Part shown: positions 21,600 through 31,681 of the stretch, one piece after another
How the letters are laid out: the number at the start of each line of letters is the position of its first letter
Position numbering within the stretch: the stretch's first letter is position 1
Assembly: GCF_027943255.1 (NCBI RefSeq)
Contig: NC_072893.1
Span: 18,622,001 to 18,686,000, forward strand
Length of the DNA: 64,000 nucleotides
Direction: 5' to 3'
From: Anastrepha obliqua
Lineage: Eukaryota > Arthropoda > Insecta > Diptera > Tephritidae
Notes under the pieces: generated by a model
Databases searched by the model: none
Seen by the model: the letters and a program-made list of their open reading frames with translations, nothing else
What the model was told of the DNA's origin: nothing
Made by a program: the position numbers and the translations under genes

Positions 21600-22270
21600 A
21601 ATACAGATATGTTAATATCTTAATTTATTTATTAACTTTTTTCTGTTCACAATTTCTGCTACCTGTTAGCCAACACTCTCATTTGACTATCGCAATTTAT
21701 ACTCGTATTGCCCTTAAAAAGCCGATAGCCAAGCGTGTTACCAGAGTGTCATTCGCTCACGCTCATATATTGTTTGCACTTGCTAAATAACAAAATCACA
21801 TTACCAAATGTATCATAAATTTAGAAGTGGTATTAGTTGCAAAATTTCCCTTCCATACTGCAAAAAATTCTATACCAATAAATAAAAATAAAAATCCACT
21901 GTTTAAGTGCAAACGTTTACGCAAAGTAAATAAATATTCATTGTTATATATCCACATATGTACGTATGTACTCAAACATATGGGGATGTGTATGTAAATG
22001 AATTGTACGTAACAGTTGCAAGGTGCAATCCGCCACTCGTGACATCGGCTCACAACTCAGCTGCGATTCTCGCTCCAACTATGAATGCGGCAGCGACTGG
22101 CTGTGTCGCACTGGTGGCTATACAATTTTCCCACGTGTGAATTTGGTTTCCTATTCATCAGCAATATATCAAATAACTGCAAACAATAACAAAAAATAAG
22201 CACCAGCATTTTCTGTTGCCGCTAGTAGCTTTTGTGGCCAATGTAAAGTATAGCAGTTGTGCTTATGAAG
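21600..22270. other. No gene recognised
   Basis: The DNA contains a short alternating ACATATG/TGTATG-rich stretch around 21950-21995 and no coding motif. It may be host intergenic DNA. Confidence 0.35.
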
Positions 22271-22272
22271 TA

Positions 22273-22985
22273 CAGTAGATACTCGATTCTTGCACGTAAT
22301 AAAAACCGGGTTTAGTGCAGGTTTCGAAGTTGTCGCAACTTCTGAGGTTTTTTGCCGCTAAAAATTAAAAATTTTTTTGTTTTACTGCTAGCAATTCAAT
22401 TTTATTTGTTTCATTTGAAATTAAATAAATTTTCGATTTTGTTACTGAGGTTTCGCAGCGTCATAACGTCGTTTAAGCAAATTTTGTTTCGTTTTGGCCA
22501 ATCCAAGCATACTGAATGCTGATATTGCCTCCTCCGATACAAATTTATTCGTATTTCGCATCACGTCGTTAGTTTCTACACCGACTGTTTCGTCGTCTTC
22601 GTACCAGTTTTCTTCATTTAAAGCTGTGGGTTCCGAATAATGTTCAACAATCCATTGCTTGATTTCAGATTGGGAGAATTGCTGCAATGGTTCTACTTGC
22701 CGAAGCAAAATTGCAATGAATTAAATATTGGATGCATCATCAGCTATCTGTAAATATAACTTCGAAGGAGGAATTATATGACAATCCCAATCAGAAGCTT
22801 TTTCAAACCGTTTTTGAAACGATGACTGAATTGAAGTGGAAGAAAGAACATCACTAGCTAGAAAGCATATTGCATTTTCCAGGCCGATAGTTTCTCCTTA
22901 ATCCCTTTTATAGTTTAATTTAGCAAGCCTCATCAAATTACCGATATTTGCCAGTCGTAGCTCTTTAACTCGCCTTCTTTGAAAT
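22273..22985 (-). mobile_element. pogo/Tigger-like element, 3' part
   Basis: At 22273, directly after TA, the sequence CAGTAGATACTCGATTCTTG resembles the CAG-starting terminal repeats of Tigger/pogo elements. Inside, on the minus strand, 22708-22442 encodes LRQVEPLQQFSQSEIKQWIV, then 60 more codons ending KQNLLKRRYDAAKPQ. Upstream minus-strand sequence (about 22860-22740) reads ENAICFLASDVLSSTSIQSS with breaks. These acidic C-terminal stretches after the catalytic domain fit pogo-like transposases. No DDD motif remains, so the call rests on termini and tail and is moderate. Confidence 0.5.
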
Positions 22986-22993
22986 GGTATGGA

Positions 22994-23070
22994 GATTTAT
23001 CGTGATAACGTCTTATAATTCGATGTAGCCGGCTGCACGCACCAATAAAAATGCGCCATTATCTTTAAGG
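22994..23070 (-). repeat. Terminal fragment of a repeated element (also at 59.96 and 60.39 kb)
   Basis: CGTGATAACGTCTTATAATT leads into GTAGCCGGCTGCACGCACC and AAAATGCGCCATTATCTT. The same order occurs, inverted, at about 59962-60030 and 60391-60456. It seems to be one end of an unidentified DNA element. Confidence 0.65.
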
Positions 23071-23132
23071 AAGTGTGTGTTGCTGGTAGTGGGAGCAGGA
23101 ATATGTGACTAAGCTATAAAAGAGCGAACCCA

Positions 23133-24154
23133 ATGTCTGATTTAGTGCCGAATAATGGTCATTTGCGGGAAGTGTTGATTTTCCTCTTTCATTCGAAAAA
23201 ACGGCAGCTAAAGCGCATCGAGAGCTACAAAAAGTTTATGGAGCTGCTGCTTTAGGTGAAACAACGTGTTCCGTCGCTTTAAAGACGGTGATTTTAACGT
23301 TGACGACCGTCCGCGTGAAGGAAGGCAAAAAACTTTCGAAGATGCTGCATTGGAGGCATTGCTCAATGAGGATCCGTATCAAACCCAACAGTATTAGGAG
23401 TTACCCGCAAAACATTTCCAAGCGATTGCATGCTTTGGGAATGATTCAGAAATAGGCGACTTGGCCTCCTTATAAGTTAAAACCAAGGGATATTCAACGT
23501 CGTTGTCGTTTTTTCGCCTGTGAACAACTGCTCCAGCGGCAAAAAGGAAGGGTTTTCTTCATCGCATCTTGACGGGTGATGGAAAATGGATTCATTACAG
23601 CAATTCAAAGAAAAGAAAGTCCTGGGGGCTGCCCTGTCATGCTTCTAAGTCGTCGCCTCGCCGAATATTCACGCTGCGAAGGTTATGCTATGTATTTGGT
23701 GGAACCAAGTTGGTGTTATTTATTATGAACTGTTAAAACCAAGCGAAACCATCACTGGTGATCGGTATCGACTTCAATTGATGCGACTGAGCCAAGCACT
23801 GTGCGAAAAGCGACCGCAATACGTGAAGAGACATGAAAAAGTGATTCTACAGCAGCAGTTATTCTACGCTCGGCCTCTCGTTGGCAAACCCGTTAACACC
23901 TACCTAGAAACACTGAAATGGGAAACCCTACTCCACCCGCCATATTCTCCAGATATTGCGACGTCCGATTATCACCTGTTCCGATCAATGGCACATGGTC
24001 TAGCCGACCAGCAGTTCCATTCATATGAAGACATCAAAAAATGGCTTGATCCGTGGATAGCCTCAAAAGATGAACAGTTTTACCGCGACTGTATATGAGA
24101 TCTGCCAGAAAGATGGGAAAAAGTAGTAGCCAGCGATGGGCAATACTTTCAATG
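23133..24154 (+). pseudogene. Mos1-like mariner transposase, degenerate
   Basis: The ATG at 23133 begins MSDLVPNNGHLREVLIFLFH then KKTAAKAHREL. This is the N-terminal domain of mariner transposases related to Mos1. After frameshifts, FKDGDFNVDDRPREG and EDAALEALLNED follow. The open segment 23685-24098 gives WWNQVGVIYYELLKP, then HPPYSPDIATSDYHLFRSMA and a C-terminal EQFYRDC; a stop precedes DLPERWEKVVASDGQYF. The third catalytic aspartate (TSD) is present. The second block, HDNARPH in relatives, has become LFYARPL, so that aspartate is lost. It is inactive. Confidence 0.88.
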
Positions 24155-24189
24155 ACTCACCTGTAAACATTTTTTCAGAATAAAATTGT

Positions 24190-25190
24190 ATTTTCATCAA
24201 AAAACAGCAAGAACTTAGTTGCGCACCAAATATAAAGCTTCAGAGTTGGATTTATATGGTTTTTTGTTAGAGAATGCGCTTTATAAAAAATGCAATTTTA
24301 TAAAAAAGCCATTAAAAAAGAAAACAAAAATAGTTAAAAGTGATCAAAGTATAAGGGTGTTATATGTTCTTCCCAAACTGTATACATTCCGTCAAAAAGG
24401 TGCTGGGAATCGATTACTTAAAAGGGTCATTTAAAGTGATTGCCTAATTCAAAACAAAAAACAAAGAACAGAAGGCAAATAAAGAATACTATCAAGAGTT
24501 GTTAAACATTTCAAAATTACTAAAATAGACTTTTATTTGCATAATAAAAAGCACCCTGTTCTTATATAACCTTCCCATGTTGTTATGCAACGGACTGGGA
24601 AAGCCCGCAGACTTTTTGCTTTCAGCGCATTCGACGTTTCTCATTCGCGTGGGCCACAAACAAATGGAATTACAAATGAGTGAATGTAAAGAAATGGGAC
24701 CACATACAAAGTGATATAAATTAATAGAAAATATTAAAACATATCTGACGTCACAAGCAGTAACCAAGTAAATATGCACAGAAATATGAAATGATCGCAA
24801 AAGCACGAATTTCGACTTAAGAGTTTATTGCTGATGGCCGCAGTTATACTATTGACCAGATAAGATAAGTTGGCACTCAGCTCCACAGATAACAAAACAA
24901 AGAATATTAAGTAAAAGGCACTGACAGCGGCTTCTTTATGGAAATCATTTATCTTCTATATAAATGTGAAAGTTTGTTTATTCGTTTGCTTATTTGTATT
25001 TTTTGCCAACGTAAATCATTCATCCGATTGCGGAGAAATGTGGAAAGACTTATGAGTTTGATTATACCCATTAAATGTCGTACTTATGGGCCGCTATAAT
25101 TCGTAGTAGGAATTTACATATATTACTTATCACTTGATGAGAAATGTGTTTGTTTAATTTGTTTAATCACATTTAACCTGGTTTTATATT
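24190..25190. other. No gene recognised
   Basis: ORFs here are short and lack motifs. TATATAAATGTGAAAGTTTG near 24957, followed by TTT/GTT-rich text, resembles the 5' part of some insect Helitron-like elements, but no terminal structure supports it. Confidence 0.35.
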
Positions 25191-25800
25191 TTGTGATCAG
25201 CGATATCGACCCCAGAACTACCATTTTCACGAAACGCCTCCAGATCTGCGGCTATGCTGACGTCCTTGATATCGTTGAGAGAAACCAACGAGCACTTGCT
25301 GCCTATACGCTAGAGCTGATAACTAAAACTAAGCTAGTCGGCGTTAATGGCGATAAGAGAATATACCTTGGTCGTTAAGCGCCACACACTGTGGTAATCT
25401 CGAGGTCGGCCCATATATTTTTCACAAAGTGGAGATTATAAATACCTTGGTGTAAACCTTAGCAGCGCTGTAGACCCCCTCATCGGCATGAATGATAGAC
25501 TACAAGATGCTAATAGTAGTTATTTTGCTCACCTGAAACTTCTCAAAAATAAATTTTTATCAAGGTCGTATAAGCTACAAATCTACAGGACGCTAATAAG
25601 ACCAGTAGCAACATATGGCTGCGAAGCATTGGTACTGACATCTAAAAAAAGCGCTACCTTCTCCGCTTTGAGCGTAAACTCCGAAGACGGATATTTGGAC
25701 AAGTAAACGAGGCTGATGGATCTTACAGAATGAGATACAGTGAATACAATGAATCGAGCTGTATGGAGCGCGATTTTGAAGGAAGCACTCGCTCACCCCG
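25190..25800 (+). pseudogene. RTE-type reverse transcriptase fragment
   Basis: The frame from 25193 gives DPRTTIFTKRLQICGYADVL, in which the YADD active site has become YADV, then a broken thumb. From about 25430 KYLGVNLSS is followed by DRLQDANSSYFAHLKLLKNK and YKLQIYRTLIRPVATYGCEA. The text ends in RRIFG-like remnants near 25700. The loss of the second active-site aspartate and the multiple stops make this an old inactive copy of a family different from the 57.6 kb RTE. Confidence 0.8.
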
Positions 25801-25887
25801 AGCTGTAATTACGATGATGATACTGACGTCTCGGAATATGTCTGACTTTCTCAAAATAAATGAATACAGGGGCCTCTATATAGTAAA

Positions 25888-26842
25888 TTGTTTTCCTATA
25901 AGAGGTGTTATTTTGATAAAAGATCAATTGTTTCGTTGCTGGTGTGGCATGTAGCGCCGTCTTGTTGAAAATAAACCTTGTCCAGATTAATACCATCCAA
26001 TTCCGACCATAAAATATCGTTAATCATCTCTCGATAGCGCAATCCATTCACCGTAACTTTTGCTCCAGCTTCATTTTCGATAAAGTAAGGTCCAATGACT
26101 CCGCCGGACCATAAACCGCACCAAACAGTCCCACGTTGAGGATGGAGAAGCTTTTCAACAATAACTCTTGGATTTTCTGAGCCCCAGATCAGCAAGAATT
26201 TTGCTTGTTGACGAAGCCACCGAGGTGGAAATGGGCCTCATCACTCAAGATGATTTTTCAATGGAATTCCGGATCATTTTCATGCACTTCAACGACCCAA
26301 TCAGCAAAGAAACGACGTTGTTGATGATCGGCCGGGTTGAGTTCTTGTATTAACCGAACTTGATAAGCCTTAAGACCCAAATCTTTATACAAAATACGGT
26401 GTAACAACGTTTGTGGAATGCCTAATTCCAAAGAACGACGAGGAATGGACGAACCTGGGTTTTCTTCAACACTTTCGGCTACAACAGCAATATTTTCGGC
26501 TGTTCTTGAGCGACGTGCACGGGTTTTATTCTTCACATCACTAACTTGTCACAACAGCTCGAATTTTTGACCAATTTCTGTATTGCGGTCCGACAAGGTG
26601 CTTCGCGATGACCCAATAATGTTCGAGTTTTACGAACCGTCTCTGCCAAATTTTCACCATTTTTAAAGTGAATTTTAATAATTTGAGTGCGTTGTTTAAG
26701 CGTGTATCGTTCCATTTTTATTAATGGCCTAGTTTTTACTTGTCAAATACGAGTATCAAAAAATAACAGTTTCAAAAGCGACATCGACCGAAATAGCGGG
26801 CTATTCAAAATAACACCTAAAAAAATTTTTGTTGGAAAAAAT
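25888..26842 (-). mobile_element. DD41D mariner, 3' coding end deleted
   Basis: The left terminus contains TTTTCCTATAAGAGGTGTTA, and the right contains, inverted, AAAATAACACCTA then GTTGGAAAA. They match the termini of the copy at 27565-28036. The transposase starts at the right end and runs leftwards, but stops just after the second catalytic block, where it joins the left terminus directly. Confidence 0.78.
25908..26715 (-). pseudogene. DD41D mariner transposase lacking its third catalytic block
   Basis: From the ATG at 26715 the text reads MERYTLKQRTQIIKIHFKNG, the N-terminal helix-turn-helix. RTAENIAVVAESVEENPGSS follows and then GLKAYQVRLIQELNPAD. Near 26190 GSENPRVIVEKLLHPQ begins the core, followed by VTVNGLRYREMIND and YFQQDGATCHTSNETIDL. 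The first aspartate block near 26250 is frame-shifted (SSQVMRPIST where VMSDEAHF is expected in relatives). The coding sequence ends abruptly, so the last catalytic aspartate and the C-terminus are gone. Three frames are needed to read it. Confidence 0.82.
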
Positions 26843-27170
26843 GTACCCGCTAGGTGGCGCTGTGCGTTCTGCTCCTCGCCGCATATCGCTCAAATTGTTA
26901 TGCTTTTGAAAGCAATCTTGAAAGTAAGCTTATGAAAATTACAATGGACCCTTGGTATTCCTTTTTACGCGATTCAATAATTTTTGATAGAATTTTTTGC
27001 ACAAAATGATTTGATCTCGGCGGAGGAAGGGCTTTTTGACTAATACGAGTACTCTTATATATAGTCGGGAGTACTAGAGAAAAGGAACGTGCAAATAGCT
27101 GATAGTGTCATTGCTACAGGCAAGGATAGCTAAAACCGCAACGCGAATAGTTCTATTCAACTTCAAGAGA
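26843..27170. other. No gene recognised
   Basis: This is short unassigned sequence between two transposon remnants. Confidence 0.35.
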
Positions 27171-27560
27171 GTAAAGCATGCCGGCAGTTGGGAGTTCCCA
27201 TCAGCCCTCTTGGAGAGCCAGTCGCTGATGACTTGCTGGCAAAGAATGAATTCGCCTGTGAAGGATATGCGAATGGCGTAAACCCGTCCAAAACAGCCAT
27301 TATTCCCTACACCAGGATAGGAGTTCTATCAGGACTGAGAGAAATCAATATGGACGGGGTTGCTATTGGAATAGTAGGCGAAGTTAAATACCTTGGCATT
27401 ACCGTGGATGCCTAACTTAACTGACAATGGCAAACTGACGCAGCCTTGTCCAAAACAACTAAAGCTCACTTGATATGCAAGTGTTTAGCAGGGTAATACA
27501 GGGGTTGTAGCCCAAGAGTCCTGAGATAAGGGTGTACATCATGCTTATTGGACCATTGAT
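27170..27560 (+). pseudogene. LINE reverse transcriptase fragment (R1/LOA-like)
   Basis: The frame from 27188 gives NEFACEGYANGVNPSKTAII, then YTRIGVLSGLREINMDG and VGEVKYLGITVDA. This is the NPSKT...KYLG segment following the YADD motif in R1- and LOA-type reverse transcriptases. After a stop, ALSKTTKAHLICKCLAG continues the alignment. Neither the active site nor either end of the element is present. Confidence 0.68.
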
Positions 27561-27564
27561 AATA

Positions 27565-28036
27565 AGGGTTTTCCAATAAGAGGTGTTATTTTGATATTCA
27601 AAGAAAAATGCCATTTTTTAACATAAATGATCGGATGTTTATTTCATTATAAAGAGGAAGGTATGCCGGTAATAGTGTAAAATAAAATCAGGCAAATGAC
27701 CACCACGACCACGCTTACAGGACAATATGCTTTTCATGAAATTTTCCATAACCGAATTGCAAAGTGGCTGCCCTATGTCCTCGATAGCCTCACGAATTCC
27801 AACTTTGAGGTCTTGAATCGGTGACCAATTGTGATCACCTCTTCGAGAGACAACACGATCCGGAAACTGTTCCCATAAAAGATCAATGGTTTTGTTGCTG
27901 GTGTGGCACGTAGTGCCGTCTTGTTGAAAACAAACGTTGTCCAGATCAATACCATCCAATTCCGGCCATAAAAAAACGTTAAACATCTCGCGATAGCGCA
28001 ATCCATTCACATGTAACACCTGTTATTGGAAAACCT
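27565..28036 (-). mobile_element. DD41D mariner deletion derivative, 472 bp
   Basis: The termini are almost identical inverted repeats (AGGGTTTTCCAATAA and, on the other strand, AGGTTTTCCAATAA, each followed by a GGTGTTA). TA flanks both sides (27563-27564, 28037-28038). The interior holds only the 3' part of a transposase. With intact ends it could have been moved in trans by a full-length relative. Confidence 0.85.
27639..28019 (-). pseudogene. DD41D transposase C-terminal half with part of the third block lost
   Basis: The minus-strand frame reads HVNGLRYREMFNVFLWPELD, then VCFQQDGTTCHTSNKTIDLL, then SRRGDHNWSPIQDLKVGIRE. Relatives have the SCDLTPLD-x-FLWG block between WSP and the ...IREAIEDI region. 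Here that stretch is missing, so the third catalytic aspartate is deleted. The tail CKRGRGGHLPDFILHY is complete. The open frame of 126 codons is a by-product of in-frame deletion, not a functional gene. Confidence 0.78.
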
Positions 28037-28179
28037 TATATAATATATCAGTCACCGCGTTTTCGAGAGAACGAGCAGCACTGACTAAGCATTAAGGCCT
28101 AGCAAGTGGGTACAACACGGAAGCGACGTTCCTACAGCAGTGATGGGGTTGATACTCGATACGGGTATTAGCGCTTCAC

Positions 28180-28565
28180 ATAGTTGTTCAGTAATCAGCC
28201 AAGCGCACCATTTTTAATAATTGATTTGAAATACAAATTTGTCATTTCTCTTCATTATGGTAATATTCGTATGGCGCAATTACGTATGGAACAAAATACC
28301 GCGCGAATAGCCGCCGCGGCCTCAGCAACACACCTCCATCCGATGGTCCAAATTTTCGATGACGCTGAGGCATAATTGAGGTTCTATGCCGTTAATGTGC
28401 CGAATTATCTCATCCTTTAGCTCTTGAATTGTTGCTGTCTTATCTCGACGTATACCTTTTCTTTCAAATAACCCCAAAAAAAGAAGTTCAACGGTGTCGT
28501 TGATGTTTAGATGTAGTTCACATTGAACATCGGCCCTTGAAATTTAACCACCCTTTACAACTAGG
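28180..28565 (-). mobile_element. Tc1/mariner-like deletion remnant
   Basis: The minus strand from about 28565 begins AAAGGGTGGTTAAATTTCAA, a terminal-repeat-like sequence. After about 60 bases it jumps to a transposase C-terminus: LFFLGLFERKG-like text, then IRRDKTATIQELKDEIIRH and INGIEPQLCLSVIENLDHRM. This resembles the end of Tc1/mariner transposases of the FLWG...-type. The other terminus is not evident. Confidence 0.6.
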
Positions 28566-28814
28566 AAAGGTTTTGGTAAAGAAAAAGTGATCCCGTCCAG
28601 GAACATGACATTGTTGAGCCTACAGCGCTCACTTGTCCAGTTACTAAGGAATAATATCACTTAGTTTATTAAATTTGCGATGAAGGTCTGGATCGAACTG
28701 GCCGATAAAGTAGGCTGGAGTACAACTGTTCGCGCAAGAAAACTCCAAGAGTTTACCATACACTGGTGTACCGATGGTTAAAAGACACCGCATAGGCGCT
28801 GGTTTATATGGGCT
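28566..28814. other. Unassigned spacer
   Basis: No motif was found between the Tc1/mariner remnant and the RTE fragment. Confidence 0.3.
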
Positions 28815-30163
28815 TTTTTTTGTTCTTTAGCCACGTTATCGCTATTCTCACCTCGTCATGATCGGGTAGCGGAACGACAATTCCGTCGTCAACGATTGGG
28901 GTATCGGGATCTTCACTTTCTCGATGACATGCGCAGCTGTCACTGTTTAATAGGTTCGAGAAGTGTTCCCTCCATAATTTAAGATTGCTCTGTACGTCAG
29001 TCACCAGTTCGCCGTCTTTGTTCTTACAGGAAAACGCCCCGGTCTTGAAACCTTCTGTAAGCCGCCGAACTTTCTGGTAGAATTTTCGGGCGTTATTCCT
29101 GTTGGCCAGCATCTCAAGCTCTTCGCACTCACGTATTTCGGCCTCTCGTTTCTTCTGTCGGATAATACGTCTCTCTTCCTTTTTCAGCTCTCTGTAGCGA
29201 TCCCACATGGCTCGCGTTGCGCCCGATCGCAGCGTGGCTCTATACGCGGCATCCTTTCTTTCTGCGGCAGCATGACATTCCTCGTCGTACCAATTGTTTT
29301 TCGGGCTCGCCGGAATCCGATTTCTTCTTCGGCGGCGGTACGTAGGGAACGAGAAATGTTGCTCCATTGCTCGCACATGCCGGTTTGTTGGGCAGTGCTC
29401 TCCGAGAGCAGGAGTCGAGTGGCGAATCTTCTGGCTGTCTGTTGTGATTGCAGCTTTTCGATGTCGAACATTCTTTGCGTAGGTAGATGTACGTTTTTTG
29501 CTGCACAGACGCGTGTGCGCAGCTTGGCTGCAACAAGGTAATGATCCGAGTCGATGTTGGGTCCTCGGATCGTACGTACATCTAATACACTAGAAGCGTG
29601 TCTTCCATCTATCACAACATGATCGATTTGGTTTCGCGTTTTTCGATCAGGAGACAGCCAGGTAGCTTGGTGTATCTTTTTATGCTGGAATCTGGTGCTG
29701 CAGACTACCATGTTTCGGGCCCCGGCGAAGTCGATCAGCCTCTGTCCGTTACCGGATGTTTCGGTGTGCAGGCTGAATTTTCCGACTGTGGGACCAAAAA
29801 TTCCCTCCTTGCCCACCCTGGCGTTGAAGTCGCCAAGCACGATTTTTATGTCGTGGCGGGGGCAGCGCTCATAGGAACGTTCCAGGCGCTCATAGAAGGA
29901 ATCTTTGGTCGCATCGTCCTTCTCTTCCATCGGGGCGTGGGCGCAAATTAGCGATATGTTGAAAAAACGGGCTTTGATGCGGATTGTTGCGAGACGCTCG
30001 TCCACCGGAGTGAACGACAGTACTTGGCGACGAAGTCTCTCTCCCACAACAAATCCGACACCGAATTTGCGCTCCTTTACATGGCAGCTGTAGTAGACGT
30101 CGCAAGGTCCTCTGGTTTTCTTTCCTTGCCCCGTCCATCGCATCTCTTGGATGGCAGTCTTCT
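28815..30163 (-). mobile_element. RTE LINE, 5' half (endonuclease and linker)
   Basis: This copy carries the endonuclease and the linker up to the start of the reverse transcriptase. It overlaps the 57.6 kb copy over about 400 bp with near identity. It ends at about 28817, inside the block that reads LKNNKAAGADG in the other copy. The 3' loss is unusual for a LINE, where truncation is normally at the 5' end, so a later deletion or rearrangement is likely. Confidence 0.85.
29184..30143 (-). pseudogene. RTE endonuclease domain
   Basis: This is an apurinic/apyrimidinic-type endonuclease that would nick target DNA to prime reverse transcription. The frame opens before the ATG at 30143 (preceding residues KTAIQE give the QE-M-RW motif). 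It then reads GPCDVYYSCHVKERKFGVGF, SLICAHAPMEEKDD, IKIVLGDFNARVG, NQIDHVVIDGRHASS and DSDHYLVAAKL. The catalytic-type E, GDFN and SDH motifs are all visible, and only the first beta strand (about 25 residues) is missing. A single-base shift near 29300-29312 moves the continuation SPKNNWYDEECHAAAERK into another frame, where it stays open to 28817. The domain itself looks little decayed. Confidence 0.87.
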
Positions 30164-30400
30164 ATACTAGGACGTAAAAATGTTTATAAAATAACTAAGT
30201 TTTTTTATTTAACGAGTGGGATGAATGCAGAAGAAATTTAAAGAAACTTCAAACTTGCACTTTAAAATACTACAATTATTTTTATACAAAAATAATGAAC
30301 ATTCAAAAAACGAAAGCAAAATAGTCAAGTCTGATCAAAATGTTGATGTGCTAACGTTTTGTCGCGAGGTGTATATGCATACATACAGATACTTTATATA
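30164..30400. other. Unassigned spacer
   Basis: This is A/T-rich DNA between the RTE fragment and the next DD41D element, with no feature seen. Confidence 0.3.
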
Positions 30401-31679
30401 ACGAGTGATTTTTTAGCTATTATCTTTTTAAACAGTTGGTTTAAACAGCTGACGCACGTTTCGTGTTTTGTTTCACTGTCAAACATCTTCAGTTTTGTCT
30501 ATAATTTAACCATGAATCGTCTTACAAACGAACAACGCTTGCAAGTCATTGAATTTTATTATAAAAATGCGTGTTCTGTTAAGAAAGTTTATCGCGCGCT
30601 TCTTTCATTTTATGGTCAGTTTAATCGACCCACTGAAGCGGCTATTCGAGCTATTGTGACTAAATTTAGAACCAAATTTACATTATTGGACATCAAACCA
30701 CCGACACGCTTACGTAGAGTGCGAACTGAAGAAAATATCGGAGCTGTATCGGCCAGTGTTAATGATGACCATCAATTATAGATTCGTCGCCGTTCGCAGC
30801 AACTGGGCCTCTGATACTCAACAACGTGGAAAATTTTGCGAAAGGATTTAGGTGTGAAGCCTTTCAAAATACAGCTGGTGCAACGCAGAATTTTTGGTGA
30901 ATGGGCTCTTGGAAAGTTGGCCGCAGATCCACTTTTTTTCGAAAAATTGTGTTCAGCGACGAAGCTTATTTTTGGATCAATGGGTACGTAAATAAACAGA
31001 ATTTTCAGAATTTTGGAGTGAAGATCAGTCAGAAGAATTACAAGAGCTACCAATGTATCCAGAAAAGGTCACAGTTTGGTGCGGTTTATGGGCTGGAGGT
31101 ATCATTGGACCGTACTTCTTCAAAGGTGCTGCGAATCCTAACGTAACTGTGAATGGTGAGCGCTACCGTGAAATGATATCCAACTTTTTTTTTGCCCAAA
31201 ATGCAAGAGCTTGACTTGCATGACATGTGGTTTCAGCAGGACGACACCACATGACACACAGCACGCGTAACAATGGACTTGTTGAGAGGCGAGTTCGGTG
31301 AACATTTTATTTCACGTTCGGGACCTGTCAATTCGCCACCCAGATCGTGCGATATAACGCCTTCAGATTAGTTTTTGTGGGGCTGTGTTAAAGCTCATGT
31401 CTATTCAGACAAGCCTGCTTCACTTAACGCATTGGAAGACAATATTAAAGCATTTATATGTGAGATACCGGCCGAAACATTGGAAAGCGTATGCCAAAAT
31501 TGGACTAAGCGGATGGACCATTTGAAGCGCAGTCGCGGTCAACATTTGCATGAAATAATCTTCAAACATTAAATTATATGGACTGTAGTATCGATATAAA
31601 CAAAAATTTCAAGTATTTTTCTGAATTTTACGTGTGTTTTTTTGAAAAAATTTCCTATAGCTCTTAGAAAATCACCCTT
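30401..31679 (+). mobile_element. DD41D mariner, full length but degenerate
   Basis: The left end ACGAGTGATTTTTTAGCTAT and the right end (inverted AAGGGTGATTTTCTAAGAGC) are imperfect terminal repeats flanked by TA (30399-30400 and 31680-31681). The ends resemble those of the 172-1416 element (AAGGGTGAT), so the two may be one family. Confidence 0.82.
30512..31572 (+). pseudogene. DD41D mariner transposase with frameshifts
   Basis: The ATG at 30512 opens MNRLTNEQRLQVIEFYYKNA, then RPTEAAIRAIVTKFRTKF, a complete N-terminal double helix-turn-helix for 90 codons to a stop at 30779. After that the frames shift. VKPFKIQLVQ, FSDEAYFWINGYVNKQNFQN, VTVNGERYREMIS-like text and a damaged QQDDTT block appear in order. 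WGCVKAHVYSDKPASLNALE and GQHLHEIIFKH close the protein at 31572. The second block has QQDD where relatives have QQDG. The copy is inactive but preserves the helix-turn-helix absent from the intact copy at 33.1 kb, which makes it a useful comparison. Confidence 0.85.
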
Positions 31680-31681
31680 TA

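Noticed and set aside
24955..25035. Helitron-like 5' end (TATATAAATGTGAAAGTTTG)
   Set aside because: Only a resemblance of T/G-rich text; no hairpin-CTAG end, no Rep/helicase coding and no partner end.
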